A stretch of DNA of 48,396 nt from Thermoleophilia bacterium. GTDB taxonomy: Bacteria > Actinomycetota > Thermoleophilia > Solirubrobacterales > 70-9. Shown here one piece after another: positions 1-7,728 of the stretch (the stretch's first letter is position 1; every line of letters begins with the position of its first letter). Where the stretch lies: NCBI GenBank assembly GCA_016649615.1, contig JAENXK010000003.1, forward strand, positions 1-48,396. Direction: 5' to 3'. The translations under genes were made by a program, and so were the position numbers. A model generated the notes under the pieces. The model made no database searches. It was given only the letters and a program-made list of their open reading frames with translations, and was not told the DNA's origin.

Positions 1-1
1 A

Positions 2-775
2 GTCACCGAGTTTGACTGGAAGGACGAGAACGGTATCTGTTACGACCACGACGGGGTCAAGGTCCGCCACTGGCCGCGCTCGCACGTCAAGGACGGCGCT
101 TCGGCCTACCGTCTCGACTGGGAAGACGCGGGGCTCTCGTTCGCCTGGACCGGTGACGGCCGCCCGGACGACAAGACGCCCAAGTATGCGAAGGATGTCG
201 ACGTCTTCGTGACCGAAGGGCAGCTCGACACCATGGCGCTGCAGTCGCTGAAGTTCGGAGCACCGCAAGAGTTGCTCCAGTACACGATCGACTCGTGGCA
301 CACGCCTTATTACGCGGCCGGCCTGCTGTTCAAGGAGATCCAGCCCCGGATCGGGATGATCTGTCACTACGAAGCTGGCGGCAATGGCCAGCAGGCTGAG
401 TCGGTTGCCGAGGTCCGTACCCACTGGGACGGACTGTTCGCCTTCGGTGGCCCCGACGTACAGGTGCTCAACGTGACCAAGGATGCGGTCTGGCTGCGCG
501 AGGCGGCACTGCCGGACGGTATGGCGATCAGCCCGATGGATCCCCGCTGGATGGTCCCGCCGCCGATGCCCGAGAAGATCGAGATACCCCGGCCAAAGCT
601 GCCGCGTGAGCAGCAACAGGAGCAGTTCCTGCGTGACATGGAACTCGATCCGGAGAGTTATTACCCGCCCGACGTCGATCGCGAGATCACGCAGAACTGG
701 CCGGAGGACGGCATCTTCCTCGAGCCGAAGAAGATGCTGAAGGCGCGCGGTATAGACCTCGACGAAGGGGAGTGA
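2..775 (+). CDS. MBL-fold metallo-hydrolase, 5' truncated
   Basis: The reading frame is open from base 2 to the TGA at 773-775 (257 residues), so the N-terminus, including the expected HxHxDH metal motif, lies outside the window. The visible part has a run typical of metallo-beta-lactamase folds: [18 protein letters not shown], then [11 protein letters not shown], whose TGDG aspartate is the usual metal-bridging ligand, then the strand DVDVFVTE. A Pro-rich tail rich in acidic residues follows. It resembles a family annotated as MBL-fold hydrolases (some named GntH), but none of the rest of a guanitoxin pathway is present, so no substrate is claimed. The stop overlaps the GTG of the next gene (GTGA), implying translational coupling to the CobW protein. 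Confidence 0.75.
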   Translation, partial: VTEFDWKDENGICYDHDGVKVRHWPRSHVKDGASAYRLDWEDAGLSFAWTGDGRPDDKTPKYAKDVDVFVTEGQLDTMALQSLKFGAPQELLQYTIDSWHTPYYAAGLLFKEIQPRIGMICHYEAGGNGQQAESVAEVRTHWDGLFAFGGPDVQVLNVTKDAVWLREAALPDGMAISPMDPRWMVPPPMPEKIEIPRPKLPREQQQEQFLRDMELDPESYYPPDVDREITQNWPEDGIFLEPKKMLKARGIDLDEGE

Positions 776-1803
776 GCGTCGCCGGCAACCGCCGGGGCGT
801 AGTCCCGGTAACGATTCTCACGGGCTTCCTCGGGGCCGGCAAGACTACCCTGCTGAATCGGATCCTCACCGGCGAGCACGGTCTGCGCGTGGCAGTCCTG
901 GTCAACGACTTCGGCGCGATAAATATCGACGCCGAGCTCGTGGTCGGAGTTGAAGAGGACATGATCAGCCTCGCCAACGGCTGCGTCTGCTGTCAGGTCC
1001 GCGATGACCTGGTCGAGGCGGTCGACCGGCTGCTTGAACGGCCCGAACCGATCGACCACATCGTCCTGGAGGCGAGTGGGGTGGCCGAACCCGCGTCGCT
1101 ATACGCGACCTTCGTCGACGAGAAGTACCGGGACCGGATACGGCTCGACAGCGTGATCTGCGTGGTTGATGCCGAGCAGGCCTTCGCGCACATCGACGAC
1201 TACCCGGACCTTGCGATTTTGAAGCTTCGCCAGATCGCCAACGCCGACCTGGTGATTCTCAACAAGGTTGATCTCGCCGGCGCCCCACAGGTGCGCCGGG
1301 TCAGGGAGTGGATCGAAGGGCACATGAGCCGGATCCGGATCTTCGAAACGAGCCACTGCGAAGTGCCGATCGAGGTGCTCCTGGGCGGCGGTCCGGCGCC
1401 CCGGACGCCGGAAGAAGCTGTCTCCCAGGGGCGGTCCGAAGGCGACGACCACGGCGGGCATCCCGACCACGGTGAGCACCCGGATCATGGCGAGCAGTTC
1501 GAAACCTGGAGCTACGAAAGCGACAGCCCGCTCTCGCTCGAGGCACTGAACGAGATGATCCGGAATGAGTTGCCGGGCACGATCTATCGCTGCAAGGGCG
1601 TGATCTACGTATCCGAGATCCCGGACGAGCGGGTCATCCTGCAGGTCGTCGGGCGACGGACTGAGGTCGCGACCGGTGGACCGTGGGGGGAGCGGTCGCC
1701 CCGGACGCAGGTTGTGGCGATCGGAGCGCCGGAAGGGTTCGACAGCGAAGAACTGCGCCGGCGCTTCGACGGCTGCCTCCGCGGGAGTCCCTCAAGCGCC
1801 TGA
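772..1803 (+). CDS. CobW/P47K-family GTP-binding metallochaperone
   Basis: A 343-residue G3E GTPase of the CobW/COG0523 family, which delivers metal (zinc, cobalt or another ion) to client proteins using GTP. Walker A is GFLGAGKTT (residues 18-26). The family metal motif CxCC is at C71-V-C-C74. An NKVD guanine-specificity motif follows near residue 164. A His-rich linker ([15 protein letters not shown], about residues 224-238) probably gathers metal before the CobW C-terminal domain (about 245-335). It starts with GTG inside the stop of the upstream metallo-hydrolase, a plausible metal-requiring client. Family assignment is firm; the metal is not determinable from sequence. Confidence 0.93.
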   Translation: MSVAGNRRGVVPVTILTGFLGAGKTTLLNRILTGEHGLRVAVLVNDFGAINIDAELVVGVEEDMISLANGCVCCQVRDDLVEAVDRLLERPEPIDHIVLEASGVAEPASLYATFVDEKYRDRIRLDSVICVVDAEQAFAHIDDYPDLAILKLRQIANADLVILNKVDLAGAPQVRRVREWIEGHMSRIRIFETSHCEVPIEVLLGGGPAPRTPEEAVSQGRSEGDDHGGHPDHGEHPDHGEQFETWSYESDSPLSLEALNEMIRNELPGTIYRCKGVIYVSEIPDERVILQVVGRRTEVATGGPWGERSPRTQVVAIGAPEGFDSEELRRRFDGCLRGSPSSA

Positions 1804-1882
1804 TCCTGCGGAGGCGGGCGATCCCCCTGAGGCCCTTGAATTCTCAGATGGTGAGCCGGGTGGGCCGTTCCCTGCCGGGGAC

Positions 1883-2110
1883 TCAGTACCGGGGCGGCGG
1901 GCTTCCGCCCGGCGGCTGGCCTCCGCCGCCGCGGCCCTGGTTGTTGACCAGCGCCATGACGATCGAAATGAGCAGGGTGGCGACCCCGGCAATCAGCAGA
2001 ATCAGTCCGACCGTGTTCATGTCAATGTTGGCGAGCTCGAAGTCGGTCGCCCAGTAGAGGATCGCTCCGACGACGATGAGAAACATTGGTCCACCGAGAG
2101 ATACGTACAT
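1883..2110 (-). CDS. DUF6458 small membrane protein
   Basis: A 75-residue protein with two hydrophobic helices (about residues 8-24 and 33-55) and a Gly/Pro-rich tail ending PPGGSPPPRY. The pattern VGAILYWATDFELANIDMN followed by TVGLILLIAGV is that of the DUF6458 family common in actinobacteria; its function is unknown. The ATG at 2110 is supported by a TAGGCT -10 element 7 nt upstream, implying a leaderless transcript. Confidence 0.8.
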   Translation of the reverse strand: MYVSLGGPMFLIVVGAILYWATDFELANIDMNTVGLILLIAGVATLLISIVMALVNNQGRGGGGQPPGGSPPPRY

Positions 2111-2117
2111 GGACCGC

Positions 2118-2123
2118 AGCCTA
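2118..2123 (-). promoter_or_regulatory. -10 element TAGGCT, leaderless start of the DUF6458 gene
   Basis: TAGGCT on the minus strand, 7 nt before the ATG at 2110. With the usual 6-8 nt from -10 to +1, transcription would begin at the start codon. No Shine-Dalgarno sequence is visible here. Confidence 0.5.
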
Positions 2124-2158
2124 CCGTCACCGGCGGCAGACGGTCACGCCGGCGGGTG

Positions 2159-3445
2159 CTACTTACCGCCGGGCGCCTCCTCATCTACCGGATTCATCAG
2201 GTCGCCTCTGATCGGGTTATCCATCACCGGCTGCATCTCGGCTTCGTCGGCCTCGGCGTCGGCGAGTTTCGCGGCGTAGCGGCGGCTCAGCGGGCGGGCG
2301 CTTATCCCGTGTGCAAAGACGCTGGCGAGCACCGTCACCGTCATCGCCGCCATCACGGTCGGGATCGCGGGCAACTCCGGCTCCTCTTCGATCACGACCA
2401 GCGCAAGAATGATCGAGGCGAGGCCGCGCGGCCCGAACCAGCCCATGAAAGCGACCGATGTCCAGCGCAGGCCGGTTCCCAGGAGAGCGATCGCCACCGG
2501 GAGCATCCGCACCACAGTAAGCGCCAGCAGTCCGAACAGGTAGACCTCCCAGCCCGCCCCCTGAAGGAATCCGACCGCGCTCACACCGAAGATGAAAAAG
2601 ACGGTGAGGTTGAGCAGCTGTCCTTCGTCCTCGGTGAAGTCGAGGATCTTTTCGCTGCACACTTCGGTGATGCGGCCGGCGCTCAGCCCGGCGACGAAAG
2701 CGGCGATGAAGCCGTTGCCACCGACGGCCTCCGCGAGCGCCCAGGCGAGAATGGCGAATCCGATCATCACCAGTTGCTGGAAGGTCCCGGTCATGAAGTC
2801 ATGGCGGACGGCACGGTCGACCAGCCACCCGCCCGCGATCCCGACAGCCAGCCCGGTGAGTACGCCAAAACCGATTTGCTCGCCGGCGAAAGCCAGCCAT
2901 CCCTGGGCGCTCACCTCCGCCGCACTGATGGCGAAGCCGGTGAACAGGAAAAGGAACGGAATCGAGAGCCCGTCGTTGAGGCCACTCTCAACATTGAGCG
3001 CCTGCCGGATTCTCTCAGGCACCCTCTTGTCGGAGACCACCGCCTGGCCGAGTGCGGCGTCGGTCGGCGCGAGCACGGCCGCAATGATCCCGGCCTCCCA
3101 GAACTCGATTTCGGTCAGCAGCAGCGCACCGACTGCAAGTCCGAGCGCGATCGTCAGCGGCATGCCGATTCCCAGCAGGCGGGCCGGCAGGCTGCTGTTT
3201 TCGCGCAGGGCACGGAGGTCGATCCTGCCGGCGTCGGAGAAAAGCACGATGACCAGAGCGATCTCGGCAATCAGCAGGCCGGTCTCGCTGGTCAGCCTGA
3301 AGTCGATCACGTCGGCGACATCAGGCCCGAGCAGGATGCCCGCGGCAACGAAAAACATCGGTCCGCTGACCAGAAACCGCTCCAGCCGGCGCGAGAGCAG
3401 GCTGTAGGCGACCAGCACCGCAGCGATAACGCCGATGTCACTCAT
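2159..3445 (-). CDS. CPA1-type monovalent cation:proton antiporter
   Basis: A 428-residue polytopic membrane protein of the Na+(K+)/H+ exchanger family. Family landmarks are LAPTDAALGQAVV (the TDP-equivalent unwound helix, with Ala where Pro is usual) and NVESGLNDGLSIPF (ion-binding Asp). Start: the longest frame begins GTG-CCG-ATG at 3451, but AAGGA at 3455-3459 sits better for the ATG at 3445, giving MSDIGVIAAVL. A charged cytoplasmic tail follows the last helix (about residues 395-428, LADAEADEAEMQPV). It is a paralogue of the exchanger at 15.8-17.1 kb. It exchanges Na+ or K+ for H+ at the inner membrane; direction and ion are not known. Confidence 0.9.
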   Translation of the reverse strand: MSDIGVIAAVLVAYSLLSRRLERFLVSGPMFFVAAGILLGPDVADVIDFRLTSETGLLIAEIALVIVLFSDAGRIDLRALRENSSLPARLLGIGMPLTIALGLAVGALLLTEIEFWEAGIIAAVLAPTDAALGQAVVSDKRVPERIRQALNVESGLNDGLSIPFLFLFTGFAISAAEVSAQGWLAFAGEQIGFGVLTGLAVGIAGGWLVDRAVRHDFMTGTFQQLVMIGFAILAWALAEAVGGNGFIAAFVAGLSAGRITEVCSEKILDFTEDEGQLLNLTVFFIFGVSAVGFLQGAGWEVYLFGLLALTVVRMLPVAIALLGTGLRWTSVAFMGWFGPRGLASIILALVVIEEEPELPAIPTVMAAMTVTVLASVFAHGISARPLSRRYAAKLADAEADEAEMQPVMDNPIRGDLMNPVDEEAPGGK

Positions 3446-3578
3446 CGGCACGATCCTTTCAGTTCAGCCTTCGAGCTGCAGATCGTGCTCGCGCTCCCCC
3501 TCGAGTCCTAGCCGACCGTCACCGCGCCGCCGGCGCCGGAGCAGTCCCCGATTGCTCTGATGATCGGTCTGGTGACTT

Positions 3579-4385
3579 TCAGCTGACCAGGTAGCGGGTC
3601 GGCACGTAGTTCTGGGTGTCGGCGGGCGAGCGCACGTAAGCGCGCTCCTGCCGGGGCGGAAGCTTGATCTTGTCGTGCTTCACCGATTCATAGGGGACCC
3701 GATCGAGAAGGTCGCTGATCAGATTGAGCCGGGCGGTGCGTTTGCTGTCGGCCTCGACTACGTACCAGGGCGTCTGCTTGGTGTCGGTGTAGGCGAACAT
3801 CTCGTCCTTGGCCTGGGCATAGTCGACCCAGCGCGCCCTGGACTCGACATCCATCGGGCTGAGCTTCCACTGTTTGCTCGGATCCTTGATCCGCGCCTTG
3901 AACCGCCTCTCCTGCTCCTCGTCCGAGACCGAAAGCCAGTACTTGAGCACGATGATCCCTGAGCGTTGGAGCATGCGCTCGAACTGGGGGGCCGAGCGCA
4001 TGAACTCCTGGTACTCGTCGTCGGTGCAGAAACCCATGACCCGTTCGACGCCGGCCCGGTTGTACCAGCTGCGGTCGAACAGGACCATCTCCCCGGCCGC
4101 CGGCAGGTGAGCCACGTAGCGCTGGAAGTACCACTGGGTCTTCTCGCGTTCGGTCGGGGTGGTCAGGGCCACGGTGCGGATCACACGCGGGTTGGTCTTC
4201 TCGGATATGCGCTTGATCACTCCACCCTTACCGGCGGTGTCGCGACCCTCGAACAGGACCACCACCCGGGCGCCCGACTCGACGATCCATTCCTGCATGT
4301 GGACCAGTTCGATCTGGAGCTTCTTCAGCTCCTTTTCGTACCGCTTCTTGGTGAGCTCCCTCGGTTCGGTCATGGCGTCTTTCAT
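3579..4385 (-). CDS. ppk2: Polyphosphate kinase 2 (PPK2)
   Basis: A 268-residue PPK2-family enzyme that transfers phosphate between polyphosphate and nucleotides. Walker A is GRDTAGKGG (residues 47-55), Walker B/lid is MVLFDRSWYNR (residues 100-110, D104), and the basic lid continues into AGVERVMGFC. Length matches single-domain PPK2 enzymes. The N-terminal KKRYEKELKKLQIELVHMQ helix is typical of class I. Whether it favours NDP synthesis or polyP synthesis cannot be read from sequence alone. The ATG at 4385 lies 6 nt after TAGTCT, a leaderless start. A CHAD-domain protein, another polyphosphate-linked family, is encoded at 33-35 kb. Confidence 0.95.
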   Translation of the reverse strand: MKDAMTEPRELTKKRYEKELKKLQIELVHMQEWIVESGARVVVLFEGRDTAGKGGVIKRISEKTNPRVIRTVALTTPTEREKTQWYFQRYVAHLPAAGEMVLFDRSWYNRAGVERVMGFCTDDEYQEFMRSAPQFERMLQRSGIIVLKYWLSVSDEEQERRFKARIKDPSKQWKLSPMDVESRARWVDYAQAKDEMFAYTDTKQTPWYVVEADSKRTARLNLISDLLDRVPYESVKHDKIKLPPRQERAYVRSPADTQNYVPTRYLVS

Positions 4386-4391
4386 GCGGCC

Positions 4392-4397
4392 AGACTA
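4392..4397 (-). promoter_or_regulatory. -10 element TAGTCT, leaderless start of ppk2
   Basis: TAGTCT on the minus strand ends 6 nt before the ppk2 ATG at 4385. The gene therefore appears to have its own promoter, separate from the upstream TrkA_C gene. Confidence 0.5.
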
Positions 4398-4489
4398 CCG
4401 GGGGCTCGGCCGGTTTCGTGACCCGGTATCGGTCCGGCGGCGCAGCCGGCCGGCCGGCTGCCGCCGATCAGCGGGACCGAATCCCCGGG

Positions 4490-5266
4490 TCAGGACCGGC
4501 GCGCGGCCCGTCTGTCCTGCTCGGCGTCCGCCTGCTCCCGTTCACGACCCTCCACTCTCACACGATCGAGCTGCTCGGCGACCGCGCTGACACGGGCCCG
4601 CTCACCCTCGGCGCCGATTCGCCTGCGATCCAGATCCTCCAGCCGGTGAGAGGGGCCGTAGAGGATCAGAGTGTCGCCGGCCCGGGTCTTCATGTCGAAG
4701 ACGGGCGCACCGATATAGGTTCCGTTCGAGCAGACAAGAGCCAGCACGGCGACTCCCTCCGATCGCAGATCGAGGTCCTCGAGAGTGCGCCCGGCGATCC
4801 AGTCGTGGTCGTCGACCGCCACCTCCGAGATGCCGTAGACGCCGCCGAGGTGCAGCAGTCGCGCCAAGCCCTTCTCGGTCAGATCGGTCCAGCGGGCGAG
4901 TCCGATGCCGATCAGACGGTTCAGCCAGCGGTCGGCGAAGCGGCTGCGCGAGATCAGCACAAGGATGCCGAGCACGACGATCAGCAGGCCCAGGCGCTCG
5001 AACGCCTGCTCTCGCTGCGCGTTGGCAAAGGTCAGGATCAGGGTCGCGATCGCGGTTACAAGGCCGGCGCTGCCGACCAGCATCAGCATCATTGCGATCT
5101 TCCGGCGGACCGGATGGCTGACCACGAGCTCGGCCTCGGAGGTCGTGTACCCGACTCCGGTCAGCGCACTGCGAGCCTGAAAGCGGGAAGCCTCACGCGA
5201 CATCCCGGTCAGCATCAATGCCGCGGTCGCAACCCTGGCCACCAGCAGGGAGACCAGGATGATCAC
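4490..5266 (-). CDS. TrkA_C (RCK_C) domain membrane protein
   Basis: About 258 residues from a GTG at 5266. Hydrophobic segments lie at the extreme N-terminus, about 53-75 and about 90-105. The region DDHDWIAGRTLEDLDLRSEGV to DTLILYGPSHRLEDL (about 150-212) matches the regulatory TrkA_C domain that gates K+ and other ion channels or transporters. The tail (about 213-258) is highly charged. No K+ filter (TVGYG) is present; the motif RFQARSALTGVGYTTSEAE is conserved in this uncharacterised family. Start caveat: in-frame codons upstream to the stop at 5318-5320 encode LEILALGTIIV, which would complete the first membrane helix, but offer only CTG (5281) or ATT (5290) as starts. Confidence 0.75.
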   Translation of the reverse strand: MIILVSLLVARVATAALMLTGMSREASRFQARSALTGVGYTTSEAELVVSHPVRRKIAMMLMLVGSAGLVTAIATLILTFANAQREQAFERLGLLIVVLGILVLISRSRFADRWLNRLIGIGLARWTDLTEKGLARLLHLGGVYGISEVAVDDHDWIAGRTLEDLDLRSEGVAVLALVCSNGTYIGAPVFDMKTRAGDTLILYGPSHRLEDLDRRRIGAEGERARVSAVAEQLDRVRVEGREREQADAEQDRRAARRS

Positions 5267-5410
5267 GATTATCGTGCCCAGTGCGAGAATTTCTAGACCG
5301 CCCCGGCATCGACGGCATCAAGGCTCGGTTCTCCCGCTGAAGTCCCCATCGGGCTTCAGAGTACCCCGTCGGAGTTGTCAGAGATCTCCCCTGACGCGAA
5401 CTGCGGTGAT

Positions 5411-5630
5411 ATGACAAAGAGACTCGAGACAAAACACGGCCTGGCGGCGATCATCACCGCGCTTGCTGCTGCTCTTTGGCGCGGGGGTCGCGCCGGTGGC
5501 TCCGGAGGCCGACGCATCCAGGTACCGGGGCAAGATGGTTCAGGCGCCGCCGTCTGGCTCCCAGGCGAGGGAGCCCCTGTCATTCACCGTACTCAGACGA
5601 AGCTGGAAGGCGAAGCGGACCAGACGCTGA
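5411..5630 (+). pseudogene. Small exported protein gene with apparent +1 frameshift
   Basis: An ATG at 5411 opens MTKRLETKHGLAAIITALAA, a convincing basic-then-hydrophobic signal peptide, but the frame then turns into low-complexity RGGRAGGSGG. Skipping one base in the CTG/GCT repeat near 5465-5473 moves to the frame LFGAGVAPVAPEADASRYRG, which continues to a TGA at 5628-5630. The combined product is about 72 residues: signal peptide with a cleavage site near APEADA, then a short basic domain. I do not recognise the mature part. Either the gene is decaying or the repeat was miscalled. GGTG just upstream of the ATG is the only hint of a ribosome site. Confidence 0.45.
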
Positions 5631-5687
5631 GTCCGCCCTGAAGCCTTCGGCCTGAAGGTAGCCGCGGCCGTGTAGGACAATCGTTGC

Positions 5688-6533
5688 GTGCCCGAGTTGC
5701 CCGAGATCGAGATCACGGCCCGTCTGCTCGGGCAGGGCGTGGCCGGCCGCACGGTCGACTCGGTGGCGGCGCCAGGGCTGAACACCGTGAAGACGTTCAG
5801 GCCTCCTGTACAGGTTCTGGAAGCTCACGACCTGACCGGGATCAGACGTCGTGGAAAGGTGCTCATCGTCGATTCGGACTCAGGCTTTTCGGTGCTCATG
5901 CACCTGATGTCGGCCGGGCGGCTTCAGCTTTTCGGGAAGAGGGCCTCGCCCAGCGACCGGAAGTCCAGGCTGCTGTTCCGGCTGGACTCCGGCGAAGAGC
6001 TCAGGCTGCGCGAGTTCGGCACGCACCAGCGGGCCTGGGCGAGGGTGCTCGAGACCGAACATGTCGAACGCGACGAATATCTGACCGGGCTCGGACCGGA
6101 GGCCTGGCCGGACCCGCCGGAGATCGGCCCGCTGCTTGATTCACCGAGGCCGCTGTATACGGCGCTGCGCGACCGGAAGGTGATCGCCGGAATCGGCCGG
6201 GCCTGGGTGGACGAGATCCTCTGGACCGCGAGGCTCTCTCCGTTCAAGCGAGGGGCCGACCTGTCGGGAGAGGAGGCCGGGGCGCTGCGGGCCGCGATAG
6301 TCGAACGCCTCGGCGGGGCGATCGACCACTACGAGAAGACCTTGAGCCTTCCCCTGCCGGACAAGCTGCCGTTGCCGCTTCAGGTCCATCGCAACGAAGG
6401 CGGTGCCTGTCCGCGCTGCGGGACCACGATCGAAGCGGTGCACTACAGCGACTACGTCATGTGTTACTGCCCGCGCGAGCAGACCGGGGGAAAGTCACTC
6501 AGGGACCGCCGCCTTTCGAAGCTGCTCAAGTAG
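5688..6533 (+). CDS. Fpg/Nei-family DNA glycosylase with atypical zinc finger
   Basis: A 281-residue member of the formamidopyrimidine-DNA glycosylase family (base excision repair). The GTG start gives MPELPEIE: Pro2 (Schiff-base nucleophile) and Glu3/Glu6 are intact, as is the catalytic lysine in RRRGK (K57). HLMSAGRL replaces the usual HLGMSGRL. The C-terminal finger is C241-P-R-C244 then C259-Y-C261-P-R-E264: the fourth canonical Cys is Glu and an extra Cys lies two residues before the third, and the usual Arg-x-Thr before the finger is absent. A GACAAT -10-like element ends 6 nt before the GTG. Family is firm; substrate preference is uncertain. Confidence 0.88.
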   Translation: MPELPEIEITARLLGQGVAGRTVDSVAAPGLNTVKTFRPPVQVLEAHDLTGIRRRGKVLIVDSDSGFSVLMHLMSAGRLQLFGKRASPSDRKSRLLFRLDSGEELRLREFGTHQRAWARVLETEHVERDEYLTGLGPEAWPDPPEIGPLLDSPRPLYTALRDRKVIAGIGRAWVDEILWTARLSPFKRGADLSGEEAGALRAAIVERLGGAIDHYEKTLSLPLPDKLPLPLQVHRNEGGACPRCGTTIEAVHYSDYVMCYCPREQTGGKSLRDRRLSKLLK

Positions 6534-6551
6534 GGCCGCGGGCTGAGTCAC

Positions 6552-6557
6552 TAGGAT
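6552..6557 (+). promoter_or_regulatory. -10 element TAGGAT, leaderless start of the PRC-barrel gene
   Basis: TAGGAT with 7 nt to the ATG at 6565 and no Shine-Dalgarno sequence in between. Confidence 0.5.
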
Positions 6558-6564
6558 TCCGACT

Positions 6565-6840
6565 ATGGATCTCGGCCAGCCTGACTCCTATCTCGACCTG
6601 AAAGCCGGCACCGCCGTCTACTCCAGCGACGAGCACTTGCTCGGCAAGGTAGAGCGGGTGCGCGCTGCGGTCGACCTTGACATATTCGACGGGATCGTGA
6701 TCGACCGCGGCCACCGGTCGGGCGGCCACCGGTATGTCGATGCGGCTCAGGTTCGCGAGATCTTCGAGCGGGGCGTAGCACTGTCGATCAGCGCCGAAGA
6801 AGCGGACCGGCTGCCAGAGCCCGACGGCGACACCCGCTGA
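6565..6840 (+). CDS. PRC-barrel / DUF2171-like protein
   Basis: A 91-residue soluble protein. LKAGTAVYSSDEHLLGKVER followed by the strand DIFDGIVIDRG and HRYVDAAQVREIFERGVALS fits a PRC-barrel fold of the DUF2171 type, a small beta-barrel found in RNA metabolism, photosynthetic reaction centres and many stand-alone proteins of unknown role. It lies 31 bp after the Fpg-like gene but has its own TAGGAT promoter element. No catalytic residues are evident. Confidence 0.75.
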   Translation: MDLGQPDSYLDLKAGTAVYSSDEHLLGKVERVRAAVDLDIFDGIVIDRGHRSGGHRYVDAAQVREIFERGVALSISAEEADRLPEPDGDTR

Positions 6841-6938
6841 AAACACCTCGGAGCCGACCCCGACCCGGTTGCGGCATCAGGCTCGACGCTCAGCCCGCCC
6901 GCTACCCGCATGGCGCTTCTTCACGCCGGTTGTGCCTC

Positions 6939-6944
6939 TATGAT
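6939..6944 (+). promoter_or_regulatory. Possible -10 element TATGAT for the HdeD-like gene
   Basis: TATGAT about 35 nt upstream of the ATG at 6980. It predicts a leader of about 28 nt containing the GAAGGGG ribosome site. No good -35 is visible. Confidence 0.3.
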
Positions 6945-6979
6945 TCTTCCATACGTTCACAGTCAAACGAAGGGGAAGC

Positions 6980-7534
6980 ATGACGACAGAAGCAGTGCCT
7001 CAGGCACAGGCAAGCGGGTCCAGTTCGGGTTGGTGGCTACTCTTCCTGGTCGGCCTGCTCAGCATCGTGGCAGGCGTGATCATTCTGTTCGAGCCCGGCG
7101 ACAGCCTCGCGACCCTGGCCGTGATCGCGGGTATCTTCGCGCTCGTCAACGGAATACTCGAATTGATCGCCTCGTTCATGCGCAGCACCTCCAACCGGGG
7201 AATGGTCGCCCTTTTCGGAGTCATCAGCGCAATCGTGGGCGTGCTGTTGATCCGCCATCCGATCGCCGGCGTGGAATTCGTCGCCATATTGCTGGGTCTC
7301 TGGCTGATCACCGTCGGTCTGATCCGCTTCGCGACTGCATTCGACGAATACGACCATCGTTTCTGGTACGGATTGGCAGGAGCCCTGGCGATGATCGCCG
7401 GCATCGTCATTCTCGTCAACCCGGACATCGGCTACGCGACGCTGGCGCTGCTGGTCGGCATCGGTTTCATCGCCAACGGAATCGGCATGACCGCCCTCGG
7501 GTGGGGCTTGCACGACGCCGGGAAGCAGGCGTAG
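6980..7534 (+). CDS. HdeD-like DUF308 membrane protein
   Basis: A 184-residue protein with six hydrophobic helices arranged as three repeats of the DUF308 pattern (WWLLFLVGLLSIVAGVIIL, then LFGVISAIVGVLLI, then GLAGALAMIAGIVILVNP). HdeD-family proteins are linked to acid or envelope stress, but the mechanism is unknown. The ATG at 6980 is preceded by GAAGGGGAAGC, a clear ribosome site, and by a TATGAT box at 6939-6944, so unlike many neighbours this mRNA has a leader. A strong hairpin follows the stop. Confidence 0.88.
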   Translation: MTTEAVPQAQASGSSSGWWLLFLVGLLSIVAGVIILFEPGDSLATLAVIAGIFALVNGILELIASFMRSTSNRGMVALFGVISAIVGVLLIRHPIAGVEFVAILLGLWLITVGLIRFATAFDEYDHRFWYGLAGALAMIAGIVILVNPDIGYATLALLVGIGFIANGIGMTALGWGLHDAGKQA

Positions 7535-7562
7535 CAACCGGAAGTAGACGTGAAGCCGAAGA

Positions 7563-7587
7563 CGGGCCGGGCTTGCTGCCCGGCCCG
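7563..7587 (+). terminator. Hairpin terminator after the HdeD-like gene
   Basis: A perfect 10-bp stem (CGGGCCGGGC / GCCCGGCCCG) around a 5-nt loop TTGCT, starting 29 bp after the stop at 7534. There is no long T-run downstream, as is common in GC-rich actinobacteria. Confidence 0.65.
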
Positions 7588-7728
7588 CCCGGCGCCTTTG
7601 TGTTCGCCGATCTCCGGCCGCGGGGCGATTCGCACGCCGGGAGGCTATTCTTGCCCGGAATATGAGGGCCCCCAACGCAGGCGCTGGAACGAAGTGATGT
7701 GAATGGGTGAGGGAAGGTTGGCTGTCTG

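Noticed and set aside
2-775. Assigning the first gene to guanitoxin biosynthesis
   Set aside because: Only a resemblance to a family name; its N-terminus is missing and no other pathway gene is present.
1450-1500. Short repeated bases in the CobW gene (CACGGTGAGCACCCGG)
   Set aside because: Explained by the coded His-rich metal linker rather than by a DNA-level element.
1676-3511. A 611-residue plus-strand ORF across the first antiporter gene
   Set aside because: Its translation is Arg/Asp/Gly/His-rich with no hydrophobic core or domain and runs antisense to a well-defined membrane protein; a GC-rich shadow frame.
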